Positions 1-8,032 of a stretch of DNA of 23,794 nucleotides are shown piece after piece. The translations under genes were made by a program, and so were the position numbers. The notes beneath the pieces were generated by a model. The model made no database searches and had not been told where the DNA came from. It saw only the letters and a list, made by a program, of their open reading frames with translations. Source of the DNA: a bacterium (GTDB taxonomy: Bacteria > Chloroflexota > Dormibacteria > UBA8260 > Bog-877); the NCBI GenBank assembly GCA_021817025.1, contig JAKAWF010000021.1:1-23794 (forward strand). Direction: 5' to 3'. Numbering within the stretch: position 1 is the stretch's first letter; the number at the start of each line of letters is the position of its first letter.

Positions 1-133
1 GGAATTGCAGTACCGGGGCGGGGCGCTCATCGCCAAGCGATACCTCTCCCCGGCACGGATCGCGGAGGTGGTTGCCGCGCGGACAGCAGCCGCAGAAGCC
101 ACCCCCACTCCCTCGGTTGGCGAGCCGATCTGA
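1..133 (+). CDS. C-terminal end of an unidentified protein (5' cut by window edge)
   Basis: Reading from base 2, an open frame of 43 codons runs to a TGA at 131-133. The visible residues begin ELQYRGGALIAKRYLSPARI and continue as an alanine-rich helix-like stretch (AEVVAARTAAAEA), ending in a short proline/threonine tail. I do not recognise the family. The frame is open to the window edge and its codons end mostly in G or C, as in the neighbouring genes, so a real gene end is likely. It is convergent with the proton ATPase gene; the 161 bp between them hold only a short GC-rich inverted repeat near 207-220 and no recognisable gene. Confidence 0.45.
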   Translation, partial: ELQYRGGALIAKRYLSPARIAEVVAARTAAAEATPTPSVGEPI

Positions 134-294
134 GGTTGGTCTGCGCCAAGTCAGCGGATGATCACCTTCGTCGGCCAGTTTCCGCAGACGACCGTGACCA
201 CGCCATCGCGCGGGAGCGCGCGCCATGCCGCGCCCGAACCGCTGGCGCGGCTCCCTTGCGCAGCGGCGGGTCGGAGACCGGCTTCGTGGTCACG

Positions 295-2700
295 CTACCG
301 CCGCAGGCCAGCGAGACGAAAGATCCAGCCCTTGATCAGGTCGCCCAGGAGTAAGAACACGACGGCCGCGCCCAGAGCTGCCGACAGGTCCACCGGTGCG
401 ATCGCAGCCATCAGCCAACCTCTCCAGGCCAGCGACAGCACCACCACCAGGTCAGCTCCGCTGCTGATGGCCAGCCAGCGGCTGGGCCGCGAGTGCCAGA
501 AGTGATGCCTCTCCCGGACCAGGTACACCGTGGCCTGCCCGGAGGTGACCAGCCACAGGAATACCAGGGTCTGCATCTGGGCCAGGTCCAAATGCAGCTC
601 GGCGGTTCCGAACCACCACAGGCCGAAGGAGAGCAGCACCAGTGGCAGCGCCAGGCCCAGGCCCGAAGCTATCAGAGGCGCCACCGTCCAGCGCTCAGGG
701 TGACGTGGTGAGCGCACCCGGTCCGTCGCCAGCGACATGGTGACGAAGTCGTTGGCGAGCAACAGCAACACCACCAGGGTCGGGGTCGTCACGAACTTGC
801 CAAAGACCACCAACCCGAAGCCCAGGAAGATCGCCACCTGGAGGGTCTTAATGATCTTGTTGAGGGTGTAGGTCAGCATTCGCTGGTGGATGCGTCGACT
901 GACCTCCACCCCCGCCACCATGTCTCCCAGGCCGGGATCGGTCAGGACCAGGCTGGCGGCGGCCTTGGCCACGTCGGTGGCGCTGGCGACAGCGATGCCG
1001 ACCTCGGCCTTCTTCAGTGCGGGGGCATCGTTTACCCCATCCCCGGTCATCCCAACCACGATCGAGGCGTGCTGAAGGTTGTCGATGAGGCGCATCTTGT
1101 CCTCGGGCAGCACCTCGGCGTAGACGTCGTACCAGTCGTCTCTCTCCCAAGGGCGCAGCGACACCGCGGGGATGGCTCCGTCCGCGGTGCCACTCCCAGA
1201 CCCTCGTCGCGGGCTCGCCGCCCCATCTCGCAGCAGTTCGCCCAGGGCGGCTCTGCCCTTGATTCCCACCTTGTCCGCAATCGCCGCGGCGGTAGCCAGG
1301 CCGTCTCCCGTCACCATCACCACCCGGATGCCCAGCTCGTGCAGGTGCTCGATCAAGCGAGCCGCATCCTCTCTGGGTGGGTCGGCCATGGCGAGCAGTC
1401 CCACCATCCGCAGCGTGCCATCGGGGCGACCCTGCGCAACCCCGAGCACCCTGGCTCCGGTGGCCGCCATCTGGGCCACATCCTGACGGAGGGCGCCCTC
1501 GTCCGCGCCCGTCATCTGGCCGACAATCTGGGGTGCTCCCTTGACGACCCGGATCGGCCCCTCCGGGCCCTGCACCGTAGCCTCCGAGCGCTTGGCGGCC
1601 GGATCGAAGGGAGCAAAGCTGATCCGCGTACCCAACGGCCCCAGATGGCGGCTCTGCGCCACCGCCAGGATGGCCAGGTCGAGCGGATCCTGGGTGGCCC
1701 AGTCGCTGGCGGCGGCCGCTGCCATCAGCAGCCCGGCCTCGTCGAAGGGGGCCGTCGCCCGCAGCGATTCCACGGTCAGGGTGTTCTGGGTCAGGGTGCC
1801 GGTCTTGTCGGTGCAGAGGACCTCCATGCTGGCGGCGTCCTCGATCGCGGCCAGGCGGGTGACGAGGACTTTCCGCTGGGACATCTCCTTGCTGCCCAGC
1901 GCGGTCGCCAAGGTGAAGGTGGCGGGCAGGGCGACCGGTACCGAGGCGATCACCAGGATCAGCACGAAGGGGATCATCTCGTGGAGCGAGAGATGGCGGA
2001 CGAAGCCGTCGGCGATGACCATCACCACGACCAGCAGAGCCAGGCCGATCAGGGATCGCACGATCCCGAAGATCAGCCGTTCCATGTTCCCAGGGGCGTG
2101 GGCGGTGCTCACCAGCTCGGCCGTGCGCCCGAAGAAGGTGGCGGTCCCAGTCGCCACCACCTCGCCGCTCGCCTCGCCCCTGACCACCACCGAGCCCGAG
2201 TACCCGGGGGCTCCCGCCTCGGCGGAGACCGCTCGCGACTCTCCGGTCAGCGCCGACTGGTCGAGCTCCACCCTTCCGTCGACCAGTTTCAGGTCGGCGG
2301 GGACCAGGTCTCCCTGGCGGACGTGGACCAGGTCCCCGACCACGAGCTCTCCGGCGGGGACCTGGGTCCAAGCCCCGTCCCGCTGCACCCTGGCGGTCAC
2401 CGTCAGCCGCTGCCGCAGCAGCTCGACCGCCTCCTGCGCACGTCCCTCCTGGGTGAAGGCGAGCACGGCGTTGAAGATCAGCAGGATGGCGAATACCGAC
2501 GACTGGACGTAGTCGCCCAGGATCAGCTCCAACACCACGGCCAGCTCCAGCAGCCAGGGGACCGGGGCCCAGAACTTGCCGGCCAGCAGCTTGAGACGAT
2601 TGGGCCCGACCTCCGGGATCGCGTTGGGCCCGTTGGCAGCCAGGCGCCGGGCCGCCTCGGCGCTGCTGAGACCGCCGGCCACCGGCGTCATCGCGGCCAT
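295..2700 (-). CDS. Plasma-membrane type (P3A) proton-exporting P-type ATPase
   Basis: About 801 residues, the usual size for bacterial relatives of plant/fungal plasma-membrane H+-ATPases, which pump protons out at the cost of ATP. From the ATG at 2700 (alternative ATG at 2691), visible features are: N-terminal cation-ATPase segment; actuator-domain TGES (about 152-155); M4 PVALP (about 255-259); phosphorylation motif CTDKTGTLT with the acceptor Asp at about 298; KGAP in the nucleotide domain; and TGDGVNDAP (about 552-560). In M6, LLLANDFVTMSLATDRV aligns with the plant AHA2 segment whose Asp684 is the proton-binding residue; the Asp is kept here (about 651). This argues for H+ rather than Ca2+, K+ or heavy metals. 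There are about ten membrane helices. A glycine/serine-rich loop (about 495-508) lies in the P domain. The frame stays open upstream to 2895, but that part is Arg/Pro/Gly-rich and unlike the family. No strong ribosome site marks the start. Confidence 0.9.
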   Translation of the reverse strand: MAAMTPVAGGLSSAEAARRLAANGPNAIPEVGPNRLKLLAGKFWAPVPWLLELAVVLELILGDYVQSSVFAILLIFNAVLAFTQEGRAQEAVELLRQRLTVTARVQRDGAWTQVPAGELVVGDLVHVRQGDLVPADLKLVDGRVELDQSALTGESRAVSAEAGAPGYSGSVVVRGEASGEVVATGTATFFGRTAELVSTAHAPGNMERLIFGIVRSLIGLALLVVVMVIADGFVRHLSLHEMIPFVLILVIASVPVALPATFTLATALGSKEMSQRKVLVTRLAAIEDAASMEVLCTDKTGTLTQNTLTVESLRATAPFDEAGLLMAAAAASDWATQDPLDLAILAVAQSRHLGPLGTRISFAPFDPAAKRSEATVQGPEGPIRVVKGAPQIVGQMTGADEGALRQDVAQMAATGARVLGVAQGRPDGTLRMVGLLAMADPPREDAARLIEHLHELGIRVVMVTGDGLATAAAIADKVGIKGRAALGELLRDGAASPRRGSGSGTADGAIPAVSLRPWERDDWYDVYAEVLPEDKMRLIDNLQHASIVVGMTGDGVNDAPALKKAEVGIAVASATDVAKAAASLVLTDPGLGDMVAGVEVSRRIHQRMLTYTLNKIIKTLQVAIFLGFGLVVFGKFVTTPTLVVLLLLANDFVTMSLATDRVRSPRHPERWTVAPLIASGLGLALPLVLLSFGLWWFGTAELHLDLAQMQTLVFLWLVTSGQATVYLVRERHHFWHSRPSRWLAISSGADLVVVLSLAWRGWLMAAIAPVDLSAALGAAVVFLLLGDLIKGWIFRLAGLRR

Positions 2701-3314
2701 GGGCGCGAATGATCCCCGCCAGTGACGGCCAAGTCCCCATGCCCGGGGCGGCCCTCCCCCCGTGCCCCCCGGATCGGGCCAGCGTCGACGTGAACTGGCA
2801 CGCTGTCCAAGATTCAGAAACTCCGTGAGGTCTCGCCCCGGCCGCACCCAGATCTTAGGGCAGAGGGCAGAGTCGACGGGCCTCGCTGAGGGCATGGTAC
2901 GGCGGTCCTCATGCCGATCCGGCCGACGACATCGCCGCGCCCTGTCCGGCTGGCCCCGGAAGGCCCAAGGGTAGCCGGCGCGGCCCAGCTCCCCGACACC
3001 CCGCCATCAAGAAGGCCGCCTGATACCCTCGCCGAGGTCAAAGCGCAAGCTCAGTGCCATGCAGGAGAAGGTCCGTTCCTTCTGGCCCCTATAGTGACCT
3101 TCAAGTTGGTCCCGACAAGAACGCCGCAGCGACCCAGCCTTCGCAACCCGGAATCTGGGACTGTCGCCCTTGCCATGGTCGAGCCGGGCCCACAGTGGTC
3201 TATTCGCCCGCTCATCCAGACTTGACTGAGCAGCGGCCCGAGCTTGGTGGACTGGCGGTTCTGCTGGGGACGCAGTGGATCCGCCGCTTCGCTGTCGCCT
3301 AGGTCGGGGGCCAG
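2701..3314. other. Intergenic region between divergent ATPase and TauE-like genes; no gene recognised
   Basis: These 614 bp separate the divergent proton ATPase and TauE/SafE-like genes and should hold both promoters. Short open frames occur in several phases, but none has a recognisable motif, a convincing ribosome site or consistent codon use. I see no tRNA, no repeat array and no clear sigma-70 box pair. A degraded gene cannot be excluded. Confidence 0.4.
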
Positions 3315-4220
3315 ATGCGCGGCACCCAATTAGCTGTGATAGGCGTAGGGCGAATTGCCGCTGCGGCCCCACTGGGATTCCTCATCGGGCTGTCGCTGGG
3401 TACCCTCGGCGGAGGGGGGTCCATCTTGGCGGTGCCAGCCCTCGTCTACGGCGCCGGGGAGGAAGCCAAGGCGGCCACGACCACATCGCTGGTGGTCGTG
3501 GGCACAACCGCGCTGGTCGGAATGTTCGGCCATCTGCACGCGGGACGCGTCCGCCTCGTGCCCGGTCTGGCGTTTGGGATCGTGGGAATCGGCGGTTCGT
3601 TCGTGGGTTCACTTCTCAATCGTGAGATTCCCGGGGATGTTCTACTGCTCGCCTTCTCCGGGCTAATCCTAGTTGCCGCCTGGCGAATGCATGTGCGGCA
3701 ACCTGCGAAGTCCTCGCCGGCCAGTGCCGAGCCCCTCTCCGCAGTTCCAACCGCCATCGGGGGAGCGCCGGCTGGGTCCGACGCCGCTGGATTCCATCCA
3801 TCCGCGCGGCCGGTCGGTGCGCCCAGACCATGGCTGTCCCACACCCGCAGCAGCCAGATCGCTCGGGTGGTCGCAGCCGGCACGGTGGTGGGCTTCCTCA
3901 CCGGATTCTTCGGGGTCGGAGGGGGCTTTGTGATCGTGCCAGCGCTGGTGCTGGCGCTCGGCTACGAGATGCCGATTGCGGTGGGCACCTCGCTGCTGGT
4001 GATTGCGGTCAGTTCCGTCGAGGGTCTAGCCTTCAGGCTCCCGACTGAGAGCGTCGACTGGCGGGTGGCCGTGCCCTTCACCTTGGCGGGCGTGGTCGGA
4101 GTCCTCCTGGGGAACCGCATCGCGGGCAGGGTGCCCGCGGCGCGCCTGACGCGATGGTTCGTCTGGCTCCTGGTCGCCGTGGCCGCCTACACCGCAGTGC
4201 AGTCCATTCTCGCGCTGTGA
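3315..4220 (+). CDS. TauE/SafE-family (DUF81) anion exporter-like membrane protein
   Basis: A 301-residue integral membrane protein with the internal duplication typical of the family. The first repeat has a glycine-rich helix (GTLGGGGSILAVPALVYG, about 29-46). The second has a matching segment (GFLTGFFGVGGGFVIVPALV, about 194-213) followed by a helix ending in SLLVIAVSS. A hydrophilic, proline-rich linker (about 125-175) separates the halves. Seven or eight helices are expected. Family members move sulfite, sulfoacetate or other organosulfur anions across the inner membrane, but substrates are mostly unassigned, so none is given here. The ATG at 3315 follows GGGGG at 3306-3310. The gene is divergent from the proton ATPase. 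A proton-driven role beside a proton pump is suggestive only. Confidence 0.85.
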   Translation: MRGTQLAVIGVGRIAAAAPLGFLIGLSLGTLGGGGSILAVPALVYGAGEEAKAATTTSLVVVGTTALVGMFGHLHAGRVRLVPGLAFGIVGIGGSFVGSLLNREIPGDVLLLAFSGLILVAAWRMHVRQPAKSSPASAEPLSAVPTAIGGAPAGSDAAGFHPSARPVGAPRPWLSHTRSSQIARVVAAGTVVGFLTGFFGVGGGFVIVPALVLALGYEMPIAVGTSLLVIAVSSVEGLAFRLPTESVDWRVAVPFTLAGVVGVLLGNRIAGRVPAARLTRWFVWLLVAVAAYTAVQSILAL

Positions 4221-4482
4221 TCGAGAAAGGGACCAAGGTTTCGATCCGGACACAATGTTGAAGAGGCGCTGCGTCCGACTCGCACGTGCAGTCGGCCCAG
4301 GGAGAGAGATGGCACGAACTCAACATGGCCGCAATCGCCAGGCCGCGGAAGCTGCAGTTGGGTGGGAGTCGCAGGCTGGCAGCGCGGCATCCAGGTGCTG
4401 GCATCCGCGGTTGACGAGCGGCACGAGGTCATCGTGGACCTCGACCCAATCACCATCGGCGCGGGCGGCGGCGCGTATCCGG

Positions 4483-4698
4483 ATGGCCGAGACGGAAGGC
4501 GAGACAAGGCTCTTCCTCGCCCCCGCCAGCCTGCGGCTGTGAGGCGGCTGGACGGTAGGCATCCATGCGGCAGACTTGATTGGCGAGATCGGGACCGCCA
4601 TGGCAGCCGGCCTCACCGCTCACCCCATGGCGCGCTTTCCCGAGCAGCACGCAATGGCCTCTGCGGAGACCGGTAAAGCCGCGCGCCAGCTGGTCTGA
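4483..4698 (+). pseudogene. Remnant of the C-terminal dimerisation domain of a pyridine-nucleotide disulfide oxidoreductase
   Basis: In one frame the translation reads MAETEGETRLFLAPASLRL, then a TGA stop (4540-4542), and continues as GGWTVGIHAADLIGEIGTAM, then AAGLTAHPMARFPEQHAM, to a TGA at 4696-4698. The order GETEG...KL..., G..IVG..A.ELI.E...AM..G, H.HPT...A is that of the last about 70 residues of dihydrolipoamide dehydrogenase / mercuric reductase-like flavoproteins, where the domain makes the dimer contact. The FAD and NAD domains are not found upstream in any frame, and the in-frame stop breaks the remaining piece, so I read it as a dead fragment. The assignment rests on pattern memory, not a search. 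The rest of the 4221-4923 interval holds no gene I can support. Confidence 0.5.
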
Positions 4699-4909
4699 CC
4701 CGGGCTGTCAGGGCCGGACCCCGGGCTCCCAACCGCCTCCGATGCCGTCCGGTGACCCCACTTCCGTCAGGCAGGCCCGCGTCGGTCCACCGCCCACCAC
4801 CAGTCGGCAACTGATGCCGCGCTTTATGATGAACCGCAGGATCTGACGAGTCGACCGGCCGGGGTGGGACCGGTTCAGGCCCGTCGTCCAAGACACCCGG
4901 GCTGAATAT

Positions 4910-4917
4910 GGAGGGGG
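4910..4917 (+). promoter_or_regulatory. Ribosome binding site for the universal stress protein
   Basis: GGAGGGGG lies six bases before the GTG at 4924. This strong Shine-Dalgarno match fixes the GTG as the start of the stress protein gene, which has no ATG at that position. Confidence 0.8.
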
Positions 4918-4923
4918 TTTCAA

Positions 4924-5355
4924 GTGGCAAGGATCGTGGTCGGAATCGACGGCTCCAAACACGCGCTGGCAGCGCTGCGCTGGGCCTGCCAGGAGGCGCT
5001 GTTGAGAGGCGCCGCGCTGGAACTTGTGGCCGCCTGGAGCATCCCCTCCGCCACCTACGACATCGCCTCCTCCGAGGTTGTGCAGGCGATGCAGGACTCG
5101 GCCACGGAGGCAATCGATGCTGGGCGGGCCGAGGTCAGGGCCGCTTTTCCCGCGCTGGAGATGACGTCTGAGGTCTTCCAGGGCCAGGCGGCCAGGATCC
5201 TGGTGGAGAGGGCCAAGGGAGCCGATCTCTTGGTGGTGGGCTCGCGCGGCCTCGGCGACTTCAAGGCGCTCCTGCTGGGCTCGGTGAGCCAGGAGTGCAG
5301 CCACCACTCCCCGGTGCCGATCGTGATCGTCCGCGAGGCGGAGCCGGCTGCCTGA
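4924..5355 (+). CDS. Universal stress protein (UspA family), ATP-binding type
   Basis: A single-domain Usp of 143 residues. It opens with the family beta strand and the Asp that contacts adenine (RIVVGIDGS, about 3-11), followed by a helix (ALAALRWACQEAL). The C-terminal half has LLVVGSRGLGDFKALLLGSV (about 107-126) and HHSPVPIVIV. Together they form the G-2X-G-9X-G-S/T ATP-binding signature of nucleotide-binding Usps such as MJ0577 and mycobacterial Rv2623. Such proteins are cytoplasmic, dimerise and modulate growth or persistence under energy or redox stress. The start is GTG, set by the ribosome site just upstream. The gene stands alone on its strand, after a decayed oxidoreductase fragment, and ends at a hairpin shared with the convergent sdh block. 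Confidence 0.92.
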   Translation: MARIVVGIDGSKHALAALRWACQEALLRGAALELVAAWSIPSATYDIASSEVVQAMQDSATEAIDAGRAEVRAAFPALEMTSEVFQGQAARILVERAKGADLLVVGSRGLGDFKALLLGSVSQECSHHSPVPIVIVREAEPAA

Positions 5356-5367
5356 GACGCTGTCACA

Positions 5368-5406
5368 CCCCCTGCCAAGCCCACTCCCCAAGGGCCGGGC
5401 AGGGGG
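5368..5406. terminator. Hairpin between convergent usp and sdhAB genes, probable bidirectional terminator
   Basis: CCCCCTGCC (5368-5376) is perfectly complementary to GGCAGGGGG (5398-5406), a 9-bp GC-rich stem. The 21-nt loop can fold further through GCCC (5379-5382) with GGGC (5392-5395). It fills the 57-bp gap between two convergent stop codons. There is no T-run on either side, so it is not a canonical intrinsic terminator; the position is the main argument. Confidence 0.55.
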
Positions 5407-5412
5407 CAGCTC

Positions 5413-8022
5413 TCAACCCTTGCTCGGCGGCCTCAGCCGGTAGAGCACTCCTCGAATCGGATCGAAGTGACGGTCCGCCACCCGCTCCTTGAGCGGAATG
5501 ATGGCGTTGTCCGTGATCTTGATGTGCTCCGGGCAGACCTCCGTGCAGCACTTGGTGATGTTGCACATGGCCAGCCCGGCCTCGCCGTAGAGCTGGGGCA
5601 GTCGCTTGGCCACGTCCTTCGGGTGCATCTCCAGAGATGCCATCCGCACCATGAACCGCGGTCCGAAAAACTTCGCCATGTCGTCGTGCTCACGAAGCAC
5701 GTGGCAGACATCCTGGCAGAGGAAGCACTCGATGCACTGGCGCTGCTCGATCACGCGCTCGATGTCCCGCTGCTGGATGAGGAACGGAGCGTTGTCCCCC
5801 GGAGCTGGGGTGAAGGGCTGGATCCTGCGGTTGACCTCGTAGTTCCAGCTCACGTCGGTGACCAGGTCCTCGATCTTGGGAAAGACCCTCATGGGCTGCA
5901 CCACGATCTCGCTGGTTAGCTCCAGCACCTCGTCGACCCTGGTCTTGCACATCAAAGAGGGCTTGCCGTTGATCTCGGCGCTGCAGGAACCGCACTTGCC
6001 GGCCTTGCAGTTCCAGCGGCAGGCCAGGTCACCGGTGCCGTTGGCCTGGATCCAGTGAATGGCGTCGAGCACCACCATCCCCTCGATCTGAGGCACGTGG
6101 AACAGCTCGAAGGCGCCGCCCTCGGCGTGGCCGCGCCAGACCCGCATCCTCACCTGCCGATCGGTCAACCCGTCGTCGTAGCTGATGCGCAGGTTCCGGG
6201 GGTGCTCGTCGTCTGGCGAAGGCTCGACCTTGGGCAGGGGCGCCCCCTTGTGCTTTGCCCTCAGTTTGGCGTCGGCGGCATCCGCGACGGCGGTGGCCGG
6301 CACCCTGGTCTGCCCCTCGGTCAGCTTCAGGAGCTCGGCCGGCATGGGTGGGCGGACCACTCGAACCACCTCCATCTGCCCACTCGCGCCCTTGCGGGTG
6401 ATGAGGTTGACCTTGCCCAGTTCCTCGTCCCGCTCCAGGTAGTCGAGCCGCCACTGCGAGCCGCGGCTCTCCCGGCGCTCCAGAGCCGAGCGCACGATGG
6501 CCTCGCTGACCGTGAGCATGAAGATGTCGTCCCGGGCACCGCTGAAGCCGGGGTTGTAGGCCGAGTCACCGGGAACCCGGATCCTCCCGGCTCGCTCCCG
6601 CAGCTCCAGGATCAGCTCCAGGGCCTCTTGCAGGGACTGCTCCGTACGCGCGATCGCGGCCCCCGACTGCATCACGTCCTGCAGCTCGCGGTGGAGCTTG
6701 AAGGGGTCCTCCCCCTCACCTCCAGACAGCGGCCGGAGCAGGATCCGGTGCTCGGTCTCGATCTCCGCGGCGCTCACGGCGGGCAGCTCGGGATGGGACT
6801 TGACGTAGTCAGCCGCTCCCTCCCCCGCCCGCCGACCGAAGACCAGGATGTCGCCGAGGGAGTTCCCGCCCAGCCGGTTCGCTCCGTGCAGCCCGGCGGC
6901 GCACTCCCCGGCGGCGAACAGGCCCGGCACGGTGGTGGCGGCCGTCTCCGCCTCCACGTTGATGCCACCCATGGTGTAGTGGATGGTGGGCGCCACCTCC
7001 ATCGGCTCCTTGGTGATGTCCACCCCGGCCAGGCTGTGGAACTGCTCATACATGGAAGGCAGCCGCCGGCGAATCGTCTCCGCCCCCAGGTGGGTCACGT
7101 CCAGGAACGCCCCCCCATGGGGCGACCCCCGGCCCGCCTGCACTTCCTTGAAGATGGATCGCGCGACCACATCGCGGGAGGAGAGATCCTTCTTGATGGG
7201 ATCGTAGCGCTCCATGAAACGCTCGCCGACGCTGTTGCGCAGGATGCCCCCCTCGCCCCGGACGGCCTCGGTGACCAGGATTCCCCGAGCCCCCGGCGGC
7301 CACACCATCCCGGTCGGATGGAACTGCACGAACTCCATGTCCTTGAGTTCGGCGCCGGCCTCGTAGGCCATCGCGGCGCCGTCGCCGGTCCCCTCCCAGG
7401 AGTTGGACGTGATCCGGTACATGCGGCCCCAGCCCCCGGTGGCGAGGATCACCGCCTTGGCGCGCAGGGTCACGAACTCCCCGGTGGCCCGCTGGTACCC
7501 GCAGCCTCCGGCCACCCGGTCCCCGTCCTTCAGCAGCCGGGTGAGGGTGGTCTCCATGTGGACGGTGATTCCCTCGGTGTGCACCAGCCGGTCCTGACAG
7601 GTGCGGATCAGCTCCAGCCCGGTGCGGTCTCCGATGTGGGCCAGCCGGCGCCAGGAATGCGCCCCGAACGCCCGCTGGCTGATGCGTCCCTGCTGGGTCC
7701 GGTCAAAGACCCCACCCCACTGCTCCAGCTCGATGACCCGGTCGATGACCTCATGGGAGAACAGCTCCACCATGCGCCAGTTGTTCATCATCGCGCCGCC
7801 CCGCAGGGTGTCCCCGAAGTGAACCTCCCAGGAGTCCTCCGCGTCAAGGTTGCCCAGGGCGGCGGCGATCCCGCCCTCGGCCATCACGGTGTGGGCCTTG
7901 CCCAGCAGCGACTTGCACACCACCCCCACGGTGCAACCCTGCTCCGCCGCCGCGATGGCGGCCCGCATGCCCGCCCCTCCGGCCCCCAGCACCAGAACGT
8001 CGTAGGAAGCTTCGACGGTCAT
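5413..8022 (-). CDS. sdhAB: Succinate dehydrogenase / fumarate reductase, fused flavoprotein and iron-sulfur subunits (Sdh1-type SdhA-SdhB)
   Basis: One 869-residue chain carries both catalytic subunits that oxidise succinate to fumarate and pass electrons to quinone. The SdhA part (about 1-570) has the FAD-binding GAGGAGMRAA (13-22), the HTVMAEGG segment whose His44 is the expected covalent FAD site, QFHPTGM (233-239), the active-site RDVVAR (283-288), HYTMGGINVE and GANRLGGNSLGD. A charged linker (about 570-622) leads into the SdhB part: RWNCKAGKCGSCSAE with Cys672, 677, 680 and 692 for [2Fe-2S]; CIECFLCQDVC (763-773); and Cys820, 826 and 830 for the remaining clusters. Both parts resemble Mycobacterium tuberculosis Sdh1 (Rv0248c/Rv0247c), where they are separate proteins. 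ATG at 8022 follows GAGGGAG. The stop of sdhC lies 10 bp upstream, so the two are co-transcribed. Whether the fusion is normal for the clade I cannot tell; no frame change is visible through the linker. Confidence 0.93.
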   Translation of the reverse strand: MTVEASYDVLVLGAGGAGMRAAIAAAEQGCTVGVVCKSLLGKAHTVMAEGGIAAALGNLDAEDSWEVHFGDTLRGGAMMNNWRMVELFSHEVIDRVIELEQWGGVFDRTQQGRISQRAFGAHSWRRLAHIGDRTGLELIRTCQDRLVHTEGITVHMETTLTRLLKDGDRVAGGCGYQRATGEFVTLRAKAVILATGGWGRMYRITSNSWEGTGDGAAMAYEAGAELKDMEFVQFHPTGMVWPPGARGILVTEAVRGEGGILRNSVGERFMERYDPIKKDLSSRDVVARSIFKEVQAGRGSPHGGAFLDVTHLGAETIRRRLPSMYEQFHSLAGVDITKEPMEVAPTIHYTMGGINVEAETAATTVPGLFAAGECAAGLHGANRLGGNSLGDILVFGRRAGEGAADYVKSHPELPAVSAAEIETEHRILLRPLSGGEGEDPFKLHRELQDVMQSGAAIARTEQSLQEALELILELRERAGRIRVPGDSAYNPGFSGARDDIFMLTVSEAIVRSALERRESRGSQWRLDYLERDEELGKVNLITRKGASGQMEVVRVVRPPMPAELLKLTEGQTRVPATAVADAADAKLRAKHKGAPLPKVEPSPDDEHPRNLRISYDDGLTDRQVRMRVWRGHAEGGAFELFHVPQIEGMVVLDAIHWIQANGTGDLACRWNCKAGKCGSCSAEINGKPSLMCKTRVDEVLELTSEIVVQPMRVFPKIEDLVTDVSWNYEVNRRIQPFTPAPGDNAPFLIQQRDIERVIEQRQCIECFLCQDVCHVLREHDDMAKFFGPRFMVRMASLEMHPKDVAKRLPQLYGEAGLAMCNITKCCTEVCPEHIKITDNAIIPLKERVADRHFDPIRGVLYRLRPPSKG

Positions 8023-8032
8023 GCCAGCTCCC

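Noticed and set aside
886..2712. A 608-residue plus-strand open frame opposite the proton ATPase gene
   Set aside because: Its composition (Gly, His, Asp, Arg, Gln rich, no hydrophobic or domain pattern) is that of an antisense shadow in high-G+C DNA, and the minus-strand frame has all P-type ATPase motifs.
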